A program made the translations under genes and the position numbers. The notes under the pieces are model-generated. The model saw nothing but the letters and a program-made list of their open reading frames with translations. It did no database searches and was not told the DNA's origin. This document shows positions 1 to 6,760 of a stretch of DNA of 25,127 bases, in pieces. Source of the stretch: CAZCVI01 sp964502145 (GTDB lineage: Bacteria > Acidobacteriota > Aminicenantia > UBA2199); NCBI GenBank assembly GCA_964502145.1, contig CAZCVI010000102.1:1-25127 (forward strand). The letters are read 5' to 3'. Numbering within the stretch: position 1 is the stretch's first letter; each line of letters starts with the position of its first letter.

Positions 1-621
1 TGGATTGCAGTGGGGGAGCCTCAAAAATCAAAATTTTTCAAAATTAGAATTGCTGTTGAACCGCTCTTGCTTTCCCCTGTAGAAGAGGCCGGCAAGTTAA
101 AAGTGTATTTCGTTTCTGATCGTTTGGAACCTATCACTGGCAATTTGTGCTTGTCTCTTCTTGATATGACAGGGAAAATACTCTGGCAGCGTGATATCCC
201 ATTAACCATAGCCGCCAATTCGAGTAAATCGGTCTTTGAAATAGAAAAAAAATCCCTGTGTTCCGGTTTAGATAAGTCAAAGCTAGTGTTGCATGCTGAA
301 TTTAAAAAAGAGCACGCGATGTTAGCGACTGCTCTGTATTATTTTGTGCCGCCCAAGGACTTGACCCTTTCTGAACCCACCATTCATCGTGAAGTGAAGT
401 GTTTGGAGTTCCTCGGTGTTAAAATGCTAGGGCTTACCCTTTTGTCTGATCGGTTAGTCAAGTCCGTTTATTTAACTGTGGAGGGAGAGAGTGGTTCTTT
501 CAGCGACAATTTTTTTGATTTATTGCCTGGCAGGTCAGTTACCGTGTTGTTTAACGGTTCGTGTATAGAGGAGACGTTCAATAAGAAACTGCAATTGGCC
601 ACGTTGAACCAAAAAAAGTAG
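1..621 (+). CDS. Beta-mannosidase-like glycosidase, C-terminal end (5' truncated by window)
   Basis: The reading frame is open from base 1 and ends with TAG at 619-621, so this is the 3' part of a longer gene; the GTG at position 10 is probably not the real start. The roughly 206 residues look like the C-terminal immunoglobulin-like domains of family GH2 beta-mannosidases: a beta-rich stretch (KLKVYFVSDRLEPITGNL, then LLDMTGKILWQRDIPLTI), a central TALYYFVPPKDLTLSEPTI segment, and a terminal DNFFDLLPGRSVTVLF strand pair. In the family these domains follow the catalytic barrel of an enzyme that removes terminal beta-mannose from glycans. The catalytic domain lies outside the window, so the specificity is inferred only from the tail. 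The next gene is convergent. Confidence 0.75.
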   Translation, partial: WIAVGEPQKSKFFKIRIAVEPLLLSPVEEAGKLKVYFVSDRLEPITGNLCLSLLDMTGKILWQRDIPLTIAANSSKSVFEIEKKSLCSGLDKSKLVLHAEFKKEHAMLATALYYFVPPKDLTLSEPTIHREVKCLEFLGVKMLGLTLLSDRLVKSVYLTVEGESGSFSDNFFDLLPGRSVTVLFNGSCIEETFNKKLQLATLNQKK

Positions 622-745
622 CTTTTAAGCTTCCAGTTTCATTGCCTAAAGTGATGCTGAAGGTGGGCTGGATAGTTGCATCAGAACAAAAAAAAGGTCA
701 GCAGGCATCGGCAGTAAGTCGATAATTGAGGCGTGGGTAGACGCG

Positions 746-763
746 GCGCCTTAGCGCTTTTTT
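746..763 (+). terminator. Weak GC hairpin followed by T6, possible terminator of the glycosidase gene
   Basis: GCGC at 746-749 can pair with GCGC at 754-757 across a CTTA loop, followed by six T residues at 758-763. The stem is only 4 bp, so this is a weak candidate. It overlaps the 3' end of the convergent PIN gene. Confidence 0.25.
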
Positions 764-1242
764 ATTAACTCCGGGCACAAGAAGTTAATCTTCACCCCTA
801 GCTTTTCAAATGCTTCTTTAAAATCCCACCAATCGGAATCCGAAGCGTTGCAGATAATCGCATCAAATTTACTTTTAACCGCAACAGCCACAAATTTTCT
901 ATCCGATAAATCGAATTTCGCCAAACTTTTATCTGGCGGGAATTCTAAAAATTCCCGTGCCCCATCTTCGGTTATTTCAACCTGTTCACAAAAGGATTCA
1001 TTCCATTGATTATGCCAGAACCATTTAGCAAAGGCATCGCCAAATCCGGGCTGACCGGATCGGTTGACGTGTGCAAAATACTCCTTAAAAATCAAGCCCA
1101 ATAAATCAATGGAAAGATGCTTGCCACACTCTTTAATGTCATTGAGAAAACACACGCAGGCATGAACTTCTTTAAAATCGGCATTTTCACATTTATCATT
1201 GGCCACGATCAACACGTTTGTATCAATGATATAACTATCCAT
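751..1242 (-). CDS. PIN-domain-like nuclease, second gene of an ATPase/PIN pair
   Basis: This 163-residue protein starts with the PIN hallmark SYIIDTNVLIVAND (Asp7 as first metal ligand). Late in the chain it has FDLSDRKFVAVAVKSKFDAIICNASDSDWW, which fits the distal acidic cluster of PIN RNases/DNases (Asp in LSDRKF and the DSDW pair). The mid-chain acid is harder to assign but may be in FKEYFAH or the nearby ELI/EFL segments. PIN proteins are metal-dependent nucleases, commonly VapC-type toxins that cut RNA. It is slightly longer than typical VapC (about 130-140 residues). The start codon lies 8 nt inside the end of the upstream ATPase gene, so translation is probably coupled and the two proteins probably act together. 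No VapB-like antitoxin is visible; the ATPase may be the control partner. Confidence 0.8.
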   Translation of the reverse strand: MDSYIIDTNVLIVANDKCENADFKEVHACVCFLNDIKECGKHLSIDLLGLIFKEYFAHVNRSGQPGFGDAFAKWFWHNQWNESFCEQVEITEDGAREFLEFPPDKSLAKFDLSDRKFVAVAVKSKFDAIICNASDSDWWDFKEAFEKLGVKINFLCPELIKKR

Positions 1243-2620
1243 TTTTTCTTATTTTTCTATTAAATACAGCCTGGGATATCGCGGCCAATTCAGCCATCTC
1301 ATCGCCAAAAAAACCATGCGGCCAATTTAAAATATTTCCATATAAATCCATTTCCAATTTTTTAAGAACAGACTCCCCCTGATTCACCTCGGAAAAATAC
1401 AGCGCCGCGGAATCATTGCCGAATTTCTCTTCAGCAATACGCCGTTGCAGTCGTCTTAATAGATGTTCGCTGTGACTCTCCAAAATAATCTGGATATTTT
1501 TCTTTTCAATGGCATCAATAAAAACATCCGCCAACCCGGCTTGAACTTTGGGATGCAAATGAATTTCCGGCTGTTCAATGATCAACGTGGAACCTTCAGG
1601 CACATAATAACACAGGGTAATGACTGGCAATATTTGCGATACCCCGAATCCCACGTCCGTTATTTTCACCTCCGGGCTTTGGGCAGACATTTTTAGCAGT
1701 ACCTGATATAAATTCCCCGCATCGAAAATTTGCTGCACACGGAACGTATCGATTAACCCCAACTCTTTTAACCAATAGGCCACGTATTCTTCAACGGATA
1801 AACTTTTTTTGCCTCTTCCCTGTCCCCTGGATATTTTTTGATTTTTCCCCTTGGCGCCCAGCATTGCATCGATCACCTGTTCACCCCGTCTGCCCATATC
1901 CGCGGGTTGTTTGCCCGCCCAGGAGTACTGTCTCTTGGGATAATCACGCAACGGTCCTAAATAATAAACACCGGCGAAAAGTTCCTCGAATTTTAATTGC
2001 AAATCAGATAAAAAACCTGCATTAGTATAATACGCCTTGACTTGGTCGGGAAATCCATAGAATTTAATCGGAACGGGCAAATTCCATGCTCGTCCTTTGG
2101 ACCGATTAAATTCAAATCCCTTCTTTTTTCCCTTCATGGGTTCTGTGGACAAACTGTATTCGCATTTTTCCGATTTCTTTTTTTTCATTTGGAATTTGGA
2201 TTTGTCGAAGATATATGAAAAACCATCCACCACCAGGTTCCCCTGAAGAGATTGTTTTATTGTAGATTTAAAAGAGATTTCTTTTCCTTCAAATAAGGGG
2301 ACGTTTTTTTTCTCCGGGTTGGATATTTTAAACGATTTATCGAGGTCCCAATCTATCTCGAAATCCAGAGCCTCGTCGGTGTTATGATTAAAGATAATAT
2401 CTTTAAATGTACCCAGTTCCAGGAGAGATCTTTCGTTCCCTAGATCAAGCACTTGAGTTCTATCGGAGGATTCAACCGTTTGTTTCATTAATAGTAAAAG
2501 CTGAAGCAAGCTTGTTTTTCCAGAGCTGTTGGTCCCAAAGAATCCAGTCAATTTCGAGAAACGGATATCGTTTGTCGAACGCCACGATTTAAAATGAGTG
2601 ATCTTCAATTTTGTAATCAT
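1235..2620 (-). CDS. ABC/OLD-type AAA ATPase with DUF3696-like C-terminus
   Basis: This 461-residue protein has an SMC/OLD-like ATP-binding fold. Its N-terminus MITKLKITHFKSW leads into Walker A GTNSSGKT (residues 29-36). A signature-like segment DVGFGVSQILPVI precedes Walker B LIIEQPEIHLHP and the switch region IILESHSEHLLRRLQRRI. The C-terminus (SEVNQGESVLKKLEMDLYGNILNWPHGFFGDEMAEL) matches the DUF3696 tail seen in many AAA_15/AAA_21 ATPases. Relatives sense foreign DNA or phage proteins and gate an attached nuclease, for example the ATPase of PARIS or Septu systems; here the partner would be the PIN protein immediately downstream. A purine-rich AGGTAGG stretch precedes the ATG, and a strong promoter lies just upstream. 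Family recognition is solid; a defence role is inferred from gene pairing. Confidence 0.85.
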   Translation of the reverse strand: MITKLKITHFKSWRSTNDIRFSKLTGFFGTNSSGKTSLLQLLLLMKQTVESSDRTQVLDLGNERSLLELGTFKDIIFNHNTDEALDFEIDWDLDKSFKISNPEKKNVPLFEGKEISFKSTIKQSLQGNLVVDGFSYIFDKSKFQMKKKKSEKCEYSLSTEPMKGKKKGFEFNRSKGRAWNLPVPIKFYGFPDQVKAYYTNAGFLSDLQLKFEELFAGVYYLGPLRDYPKRQYSWAGKQPADMGRRGEQVIDAMLGAKGKNQKISRGQGRGKKSLSVEEYVAYWLKELGLIDTFRVQQIFDAGNLYQVLLKMSAQSPEVKITDVGFGVSQILPVITLCYYVPEGSTLIIEQPEIHLHPKVQAGLADVFIDAIEKKNIQIILESHSEHLLRRLQRRIAEEKFGNDSAALYFSEVNQGESVLKKLEMDLYGNILNWPHGFFGDEMAELAAISQAVFNRKIRKNG

Positions 2621-2649
2621 TATATCCTACCTTACTTACTCTGGCGGAT

Positions 2650-2678
2650 AGTATAACATTTCATATTATAATAGTCAA
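2650..2678 (-). promoter_or_regulatory. Sigma-70-type promoter of the ATPase/PIN operon
   Basis: On the minus strand TTGACT (-35, top-strand 2673-2678) and TATACT (-10, 2650-2655) are separated by exactly 17 bp. Transcription would start near 2643, giving a leader of about 20 nt before the ATG at 2620. Confidence 0.65.
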
Positions 2679-2945
2679 GGGAATAGTTTGAGTGGTCCCA
2701 CCAAGAAAAAATTTTTATTTAACGTCGAGTAGGAAGACAAGCAGCCCAGTTTAAGCTTCGTCATAGTCTGTTTCCGGGTTTCCCTTTATGTGTCTCATAA
2801 TGAGCATGCCATGCATTACTACTTATCCTCCCCTCTTGGAAGCGTACAAAAGGCTTTCTCTTTTTGGCTGCGGCGTTTCCTATGGTAAAACGTCTAAATG
2901 ACATGCAGTTGATCTTTTCTTCTGCCAGTTGTAGATGGAAATAGC

Positions 2946-3260
2946 CTAACCGTTCACCAGGATTCGGTTATCTCTTATCTTCATTCTCAGGAACTTCAGC
3001 AACCATTCATGGTTTACATGGTAAAAGAAGCCTCGTATTTCGGCCTCCAGGACATTGTTCACACGCTGTTGCCGTATCGTTGCTCCAAGTACTCGCACAC
3101 AGCCTGTGGACTCCGTCAGGGGCGATACCCGTGGCTGCAATTCTCAAATTCCGTTTCGTATGTTGGTTCTAATACTCGTTTCACAATATCCTCGACGATC
3201 TTGTCCTCGAAGCAACAGAAACCCAGGGACATTTTTTATCGCTTCCTGGCTTGGGTAAAC
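2946..3260 (-). pseudogene. Decayed group II intron reverse transcriptase/maturase (ltrA-like) fragment
   Basis: Three minus-strand frames together give a recognisable group II intron RT N-terminal region. Reading downstream: KPGSDKK (near 3255), then after a one-base shift LGFCCFEDKIVEDIVKRVLE followed by PTYETEFENCSHGYRP and a stop, then after another shift CVRVLGATIRQQRVNNVLE and AEIRGFFYHVNHEWLLKFL, ending in an in-frame stop at 2946. Intact relatives read like KPGSDKKRPLGIPALEDKIVQ and YGFRPGRSCHDALR...VLEADIKGFFDHVNHEWLMKFLE, so the order and spacing are preserved. At least two frameshifts have occurred, and the catalytic YxDD region and everything after it are absent. It is a dead remnant. 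No intron domain V hairpin was recognised in the 250 bases on its 3' side (2700-2945), which hold nothing else that I can identify. Confidence 0.8.
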
Positions 3261-3566
3261 CACAGATTAAACTGCAAGCAGAAGAATAAAATAATGCGGC
3301 AGTATGCTGAGTCTACATATTCACTGTAACCGGATAAAAGACTTTTTTCACAAAATCAGGTAAGGTGCATCGAAATACACCATTTCTAAAATCTACATTT
3401 TTGTTAATCATTAAGAGGTTAAAGATCATAATGAGTATAAAAAAAATTTTATGTATGCCTCATATTGAGACACACCAAAATACTAATTTTTCTACAGCAT
3501 AAATCGTTATCTATTGAGATTTTTAAAGGCTATTTCCATTTTGCATTGTTGAATAACACAAAATAT
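3261..3566. other. AT-rich intergenic stretch upstream of the RiPP promoter
   Basis: No open reading frame of note and no RNA gene are visible. The one structured item is an imperfect palindrome at 3457-3471 (CCTCA-TAT-TGAG-A core), about 200 bp upstream of the -24 element. That is a distance at which sigma-54 activators can bind. The word AGCATAAAT at 3496 recurs at 5719 upstream of the second sigma-54 promoter. Confidence 0.4.
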
Positions 3567-3585
3567 TGTGCGCTGAAATGAGGCA
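3567..3585 (+). promoter_or_regulatory. Candidate upstream activator site for the first sigma-54 promoter
   Basis: The sequence TGTGCGCTGAAATGAGGCA begins 105 bp upstream of the -24 GG at 3672. A related sequence (TATGCCGCAAAACAAGTC, 5907-5924) begins 106 bp upstream of the -24 GG of the second sigma-54 promoter, and two more relatives lie at 5789 and 5877. Conserved distance and partial identity (10 of 18) suggest binding sites of one enhancer-binding protein. The identity of that protein is unknown, and none is encoded in the window. Confidence 0.45.
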
Positions 3586-3621
3586 TCCTTGCAGAAAATG
3601 AAAGACGGAAAATTGACAGAC

Positions 3622-3640
3622 AAACCTGGAAACCATTTAT
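3622..3640 (+). promoter_or_regulatory. Box shared by the two sigma-54 promoters, copy 1
   Basis: AAACCTGGAAACCATTTAT starts 50 bp upstream of the -24 GG. It matches AAACCTCGAAACCTTTTAT at 5962-5980 in 17 of 19 positions, and that copy sits 51 bp upstream of its own -24 GG. The internal AAACC-N-GAAACC repeat suggests a protein site or a bent-DNA element between activator and promoter. Confidence 0.55.
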
Positions 3641-3668
3641 AATAAGTATTTTAGAGGTAAAGTTTAAC

Positions 3669-3687
3669 TTTGGCATTCTTCTTGCTT
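3669..3687 (+). promoter_or_regulatory. Sigma-54 (-24/-12) promoter of the precursor/maturase genes
   Basis: TTTGGCATTCTTCTTGCTT carries GG at 3672-3673 and GC at 3684-3685 with exactly 10 bases between them, the invariant spacing of RpoN promoters (consensus TGGCAC-N5-TTGC). Transcription would start near 3697, leaving a leader of about 77 nt before the precursor ATG at 3774. Confidence 0.8.
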
Positions 3688-3773
3688 ATATATAAATGTC
3701 AGATTAAGATCACGGAATCTGTTCTTGACTTGGCTGAAATAAACAAAAAAATTAACGAATAGGAGAATTAAAA

Positions 3774-3962
3774 ATGACAAAGTCAATCCGAGTTAAAGGC
3801 GTAACGAAATTGGACAAGCTCAATTTGGGAAACATCTTGGCTGGAGGTTCATGTGCAGAAAATGTCGGCGGTGGTACGATCATGATGTGCGGTTCACTTA
3901 ATCCTTCGGCAGCGACACAGGCAGCCATTATTATTAGTGTAGAGACTTACCTTAGCAAGTAG
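3774..3962 (+). CDS. RiPP precursor peptide with double-glycine leader
   Basis: This 62-residue peptide has a leader MTKSIRVKGVTKLDKLNLGN followed by ILAGG. The double glycine is at residues 24-25 after a KLxKLNL amphipathic stretch like those in Bacteroidetes-style natural-product leaders. The predicted core is 37 residues, SCAENVGGGTIMMCGSLNPS followed by an aliphatic tail AATQAAIIISVETYLSK. It contains two cysteines (27 and 39), a GGG turn and many small or beta-branched residues. AGGAG at 3761-3765 is a good ribosome site 8 nt before the ATG. A radical SAM/SPASM gene follows after 67 nt, so the peptide is probably modified by a radical reaction such as thioether formation from Cys to a backbone or side-chain carbon, or a C-C crosslink. 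I do not recognise the exact RiPP class. Function (bacteriocin, signal or cofactor) cannot be read from the sequence. Confidence 0.75.
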   Translation: MTKSIRVKGVTKLDKLNLGNILAGGSCAENVGGGTIMMCGSLNPSAATQAAIIISVETYLSK

Positions 3963-4029
3963 TCATCGTACAATAATTTAATAATTTTGTCTGAACTTCC
4001 AATTCAAGATGAATCATGAGGTAAACGCG

Positions 4030-5652
4030 ATGTACCAAATGGACAAAGCAAATACGACTTCGACCTCTGGCTGGCAATCTTTGCGGTTGCCAGCCGCTTT
4101 TTTTAAAGCCAATGAGACATTTTACATTTTTGACATTAATCATGTGAATTTTCTCGAGGTCACAAAAATTATTTTTGACGTTGCTTCGTTCATTCAGCAA
4201 TCGCCAAAAGACTGCCATCAACTGGCCGCAGCTTTACCCGAGTATTCCGTCGAGGATATCCGCGATGCCTTATGTGAAATCGAAGAAATACAACGTCAAA
4301 GCTTTCTTAAGCCAATGTCCTTTCAACGCAATAATCGTTATTCGCTTGATGAAATCAAAAAAAATTTGACCACCAATCTGGAAGGACTATATTTGAATAT
4401 AACATCAAAATGCAATTTATCCTGTTCATATTGCATTTTTGGCGGGAAATATGAGAATCAACCCTCTTTGGATCAGCAAGAAATGAGTTGGGATGTGGCG
4501 CAAAAAGCAATAGATTTTTTCTTTTCCAATGCTCGCCAAGAAGGTCGCTTACGCGTTGATTTTTTTGGGGGAGAACCATTAATGGCTTTTCCTTTAATGA
4601 AACGCATCACCGAAAGCTTGGAAGAGAAAACGGCTCAGCGAAAGCAGGAATTGTTAATTTCCATTTCTTCAAATGGAACTCTTCTAAACGATCAGATAAT
4701 CGATTTTCTCATTAAACATAACGTTCTTTATCAAATTAGCATCGATGGGGATAAAGAGATACATGACTTGAATAGAAAATTCAAGACAAGTGACATTGGA
4801 ACGTTTGATACCATCTTAAAAAATCTTCAACGAATTTTTGATAAAAATGAAGAGTATTTTAAAAAAATGGTTAGGTTAAAGGCCGTCATTACAACAGAAT
4901 CACTGGATATAGGTGGAATTAGTTTTTTTGAGATTCCATTGATTAAGATTTTAAAGGAAAGAAGGAGTTGTTCAATTCTAAATAAGAGTCCTCAATACGA
5001 TCTTGAGAAAGACCAAGATTTTTTTTTAAGGATTGACAAATTAGCACAATCACTTCTTCAAAAAAAGGATACTTCAACCGTAGAGGAACTTTTGGAGGGT
5101 CTTAACTATAAGAAAAAAAATTTGTTCTATCTGACACTTTACAATTTTTTTCAAGTGCAGGTAGTGAACGCCTCATTTGGTTTAGATCAGACCATTCCAT
5201 TTTTAAAAGACTGTCTGATTGGGATTCAAGGATGCGTGAATATCGATGGTGGTATTTCAATTTGTTATAATTCAAAAACGTTTATCATTGGTGATGTTCT
5301 TAAAAATACGTGGTACTTTGATAAAATCGAGGAATTCCATAAAAAAAGATATGGCATTCCTGATTGTAAAAACTGTTTTATCCAGCGTTTTTGTTACTTG
5401 TGCTATGAAAAATTAAACGGAAACAACGACCAATTCGATGCCTCTGTAAAAAAATACTGTGAATTCAATCGCCATTATTATCGTACCATTTTTGATTATA
5501 TGCTGAAAATTGTGGGAAATAATCCCAATCTTTGGAATGAAATCCAAATAATTATTGAGACTGAACAAAAACTCTTAAACCCAAACTTGAATGAGACCCC
5601 AACTAGTTTTAAAGAGGGGGATAACGAATTTTCTAATGCTGAATCCAATTAA
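4030..5652 (+). CDS. Radical SAM/SPASM peptide maturase
   Basis: The preferred start is ATG 4030, which has GAGG at 4018-4021; an in-frame ATG at 4009 lacks a ribosome site. The 540-residue product begins with a region of about 100 residues (FKANETFYIFDINHVNFLEV, then SVEDIRDALCEIEEI) typical of peptide-binding N-termini of SPASM maturases. The radical SAM motif CNLSCSYC follows at Cys128, Cys132 and Cys135, with FFGGEPLMAF and SSNGTLL further on, as in the family. The C-terminal SPASM/auxiliary-cluster cysteines are at about 395, 402, 412, 446, 449, 455, 458 and 477 (CKNCFIQRFCYLCY then KKYCEFN). Such enzymes bind a SAM-cleaving 4Fe-4S cluster plus auxiliary clusters and crosslink precursor peptides. 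Substrate assignment to the upstream precursor rests on adjacency. An intrinsic-terminator-like hairpin lies within codons 14-25. Confidence 0.88.
   Translation: MYQMDKANTTSTSGWQSLRLPAAFFKANETFYIFDINHVNFLEVTKIIFDVASFIQQSPKDCHQLAAALPEYSVEDIRDALCEIEEIQRQSFLKPMSFQRNNRYSLDEIKKNLTTNLEGLYLNITSKCNLSCSYCIFGGKYENQPSLDQQEMSWDVAQKAIDFFFSNARQEGRLRVDFFGGEPLMAFPLMKRITESLEEKTAQRKQELLISISSNGTLLNDQIIDFLIKHNVLYQISIDGDKEIHDLNRKFKTSDIGTFDTILKNLQRIFDKNEEYFKKMVRLKAVITTESLDIGGISFFEIPLIKILKERRSCSILNKSPQYDLEKDQDFFLRIDKLAQSLLQKKDTSTVEELLEGLNYKKKNLFYLTLYNFFQVQVVNASFGLDQTIPFLKDCLIGIQGCVNIDGGISICYNSKTFIIGDVLKNTWYFDKIEEFHKKRYGIPDCKNCFIQRFCYLCYEKLNGNNDQFDASVKKYCEFNRHYYRTIFDYMLKIVGNNPNLWNEIQIIIETEQKLLNPNLNETPTSFKEGDNEFSNAESN
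4069..4104 (+). terminator. Intrinsic-terminator-like hairpin inside the maturase 5' coding region
   Basis: GGCTGGCAA at 4069-4077 pairs perfectly with TTGCCAGCC at 4087-4095 around a 9-nt loop. GC and then seven T residues (4098-4104) follow directly. This is the classic rho-independent layout: 9-bp GC-rich stem plus U tract. It lies 107 nt after the precursor stop and 39 nt into the maturase gene. It could end most transcripts after the precursor and set a precursor:maturase ratio. It would need ribosomes or read-through to let the maturase be made. Confidence 0.65.
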
Positions 5653-5788
5653 CGATAACTCTCTATGATTAGGCAAGCTAACAATCCCATACTATGCGAT
5701 TGTTCACAAATCTTTCATAGCATAAATGGTAGGAATCGCCCTGAGTAACTTAAAAATATAGAGATGAAAGCAACAAGAATATTTACTG

Positions 5789-5924
5789 TGTGCCGAAACA
5801 AGGCAGAATACGTTTATCTTGAAATGGCTGATAATAGACAATTTAGCGCAATTCAAAGCATCTAGATATTTTAGAATGTATCGAAACAAGTCTCCGTTAT
5901 TGCCTTTATGCCGCAAAACAAGTC
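5789..5924 (+). promoter_or_regulatory. Three related repeats upstream of the second sigma-54 promoter (candidate activator sites)
   Basis: TGTGCCGAAACAAGGC (5789-5804), TGTATCGAAACAAGTC (5877-5892) and TATGCCGCAAAACAAGTC (5907-5924) are in direct orientation and share a CGAAACAAG-like core. The last one starts 106 bp upstream of the -24 GG, matching the distance of the 3567 site at the first promoter. The stretch 5719-5805 also parallels 3496-3585: AGCATAAAT at the start, and GTG...GAAA...AGGCA 69 and 72 bp later. The whole 5653-6073 interval has no gene. Confidence 0.5.
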
Positions 5925-5961
5925 ATTTCCTGCCAATCAACCTGCTGTTGTAAACTCGTGG

Positions 5962-5980
5962 AAACCTCGAAACCTTTTAT
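5962..5980 (+). promoter_or_regulatory. Box shared by the two sigma-54 promoters, copy 2
   Basis: AAACCTCGAAACCTTTTAT is 17/19 identical to the copy at 3622-3640 and lies 51 bp upstream of the -24 GG (50 bp in the first promoter). Confidence 0.55.
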
Positions 5981-6011
5981 TAAAGGTGATTTTGGAATAT
6001 TCTCAGGGTCA

Positions 6012-6028
6012 TGGCACAAAAAATGCTT
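6012..6028 (+). promoter_or_regulatory. Sigma-54 (-24/-12) promoter of the membrane-protein operon
   Basis: TGGCACAAAAAATGCTT has GG at 6013-6014 and GC at 6025-6026 with exactly 10 bases between. The -24 half is the perfect consensus TGGCAC. Transcription would start near 6037-6038. This excludes the in-frame ATG at 6011, which lies in the promoter, and disfavours the one at 6047, so the downstream gene most likely starts at 6074. Confidence 0.8.
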
Positions 6029-6073
6029 TGTTATACTGAGGTGATTATGAAAAACCAAAAACGAGGTGATAAC

Positions 6074-6727
6074 ATGAGCAAGAACATCAATTCAGCAGTC
6101 TTTAAAACATTGTCGGTTGTTTTTATCCTTTTAACTTTTACCCTGAATGTCTTTCCCAAACTGATTGCCAATTACTCGGAAGTGACATTCCAAGATCAGG
6201 AAAAGTCCCAGGTACGCATGGCAGTGATGGAAGCAGCAGGCGATTTCTTAAAATCCCAGTCGGATGTACTCCTCCTTCTGAACAAAATCGAATTGGAAGA
6301 AATTTACGGAGTCCAATTCTCCGAACTACGTGATTTGCTATCAAACGCAATTGCCAAAATGGAAAACACAAAAATAAAATATGCCGAGCTGGTTAATATT
6401 TCGGCAACTGCTCCTTATAACCAAACCATTATTGATAAATTGAGAGATTTCGATTATACGACATTCCAAAAAACCAACCGGCTTAACAGTGTTGTAAACA
6501 GGCAAGTCCAGGAATATTTGAGCGCTGGCAATGTTCATGGTATTTATACCACACTCCTTGCCAATACTGAAGGAATTCTGGACAAGTTAATTGTCATCCA
6601 AGCAGCCCTGGACGCAGATACCATTCCAGCCAATGCGGACTTGTGGCGCCTCAATCAATCCTATGCAGAAACCTTGCTCTTCGGTCAATATACCGCCGAA
6701 GTTTTTTACCAGATCGCTGGTAAATAA
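6074..6727 (+). CDS. Exported or membrane-anchored helical protein of the RiPP locus, unknown family
   Basis: With the start at 6074 (GAGGTGAT at 6063-6070) the product is 217 residues: MSKNINSAVFKTLSVVFILL begins one hydrophobic N-terminal segment (about residues 9-28), a signal peptide or anchor. The rest is soluble, charged and apparently mostly alpha-helical (AVMEAAGDFLKSQSDVLLLL, then FSELRDLLSNAIAKMENTKIK, then TEGILDKLIVIQAALDADT). No cysteine or catalytic motif is visible, and I do not recognise the family. A second GAGGTGAT-ATG pair exists at 6047, nine codons upstream in frame. It is the first gene after the second sigma-54 promoter and precedes an ABC-2 permease by 33 nt, so it may be a periplasmic partner of that transporter or an immunity protein; this is inference. 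Confidence 0.7.
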   Translation: MSKNINSAVFKTLSVVFILLTFTLNVFPKLIANYSEVTFQDQEKSQVRMAVMEAAGDFLKSQSDVLLLLNKIELEEIYGVQFSELRDLLSNAIAKMENTKIKYAELVNISATAPYNQTIIDKLRDFDYTTFQKTNRLNSVVNRQVQEYLSAGNVHGIYTTLLANTEGILDKLIVIQAALDADTIPANADLWRLNQSYAETLLFGQYTAEVFYQIAGK

Positions 6728-6760
6728 CGGTAATCTAGTATAAAATGATCTATTGAAAAT

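Noticed and set aside
3009..3329. Plus-strand 106-codon frame
   Set aside because: It is antisense to the group II intron RT relic, whose minus-strand homology explains the sequence.
5670..5710. AACAATC/GATTGTT inverted repeat after the maturase gene as terminator
   Set aside because: The stem is AT-rich with an 11-nt loop and no T tract follows.
5704..5916. Minus-strand 70-codon frame
   Set aside because: It lies across the repeat sites upstream of the second sigma-54 promoter, shows no family resemblance and has no ribosome site.
6011..6073. Longer start (ATG 6011) for the helical protein of the RiPP locus
   Set aside because: The ATG overlaps the -24 element of a well-formed sigma-54 promoter (TGGCAC at 6012-6017), so it cannot be in the transcript. 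The next ATG at 6047 would be only about 10 nt from the 5' end.
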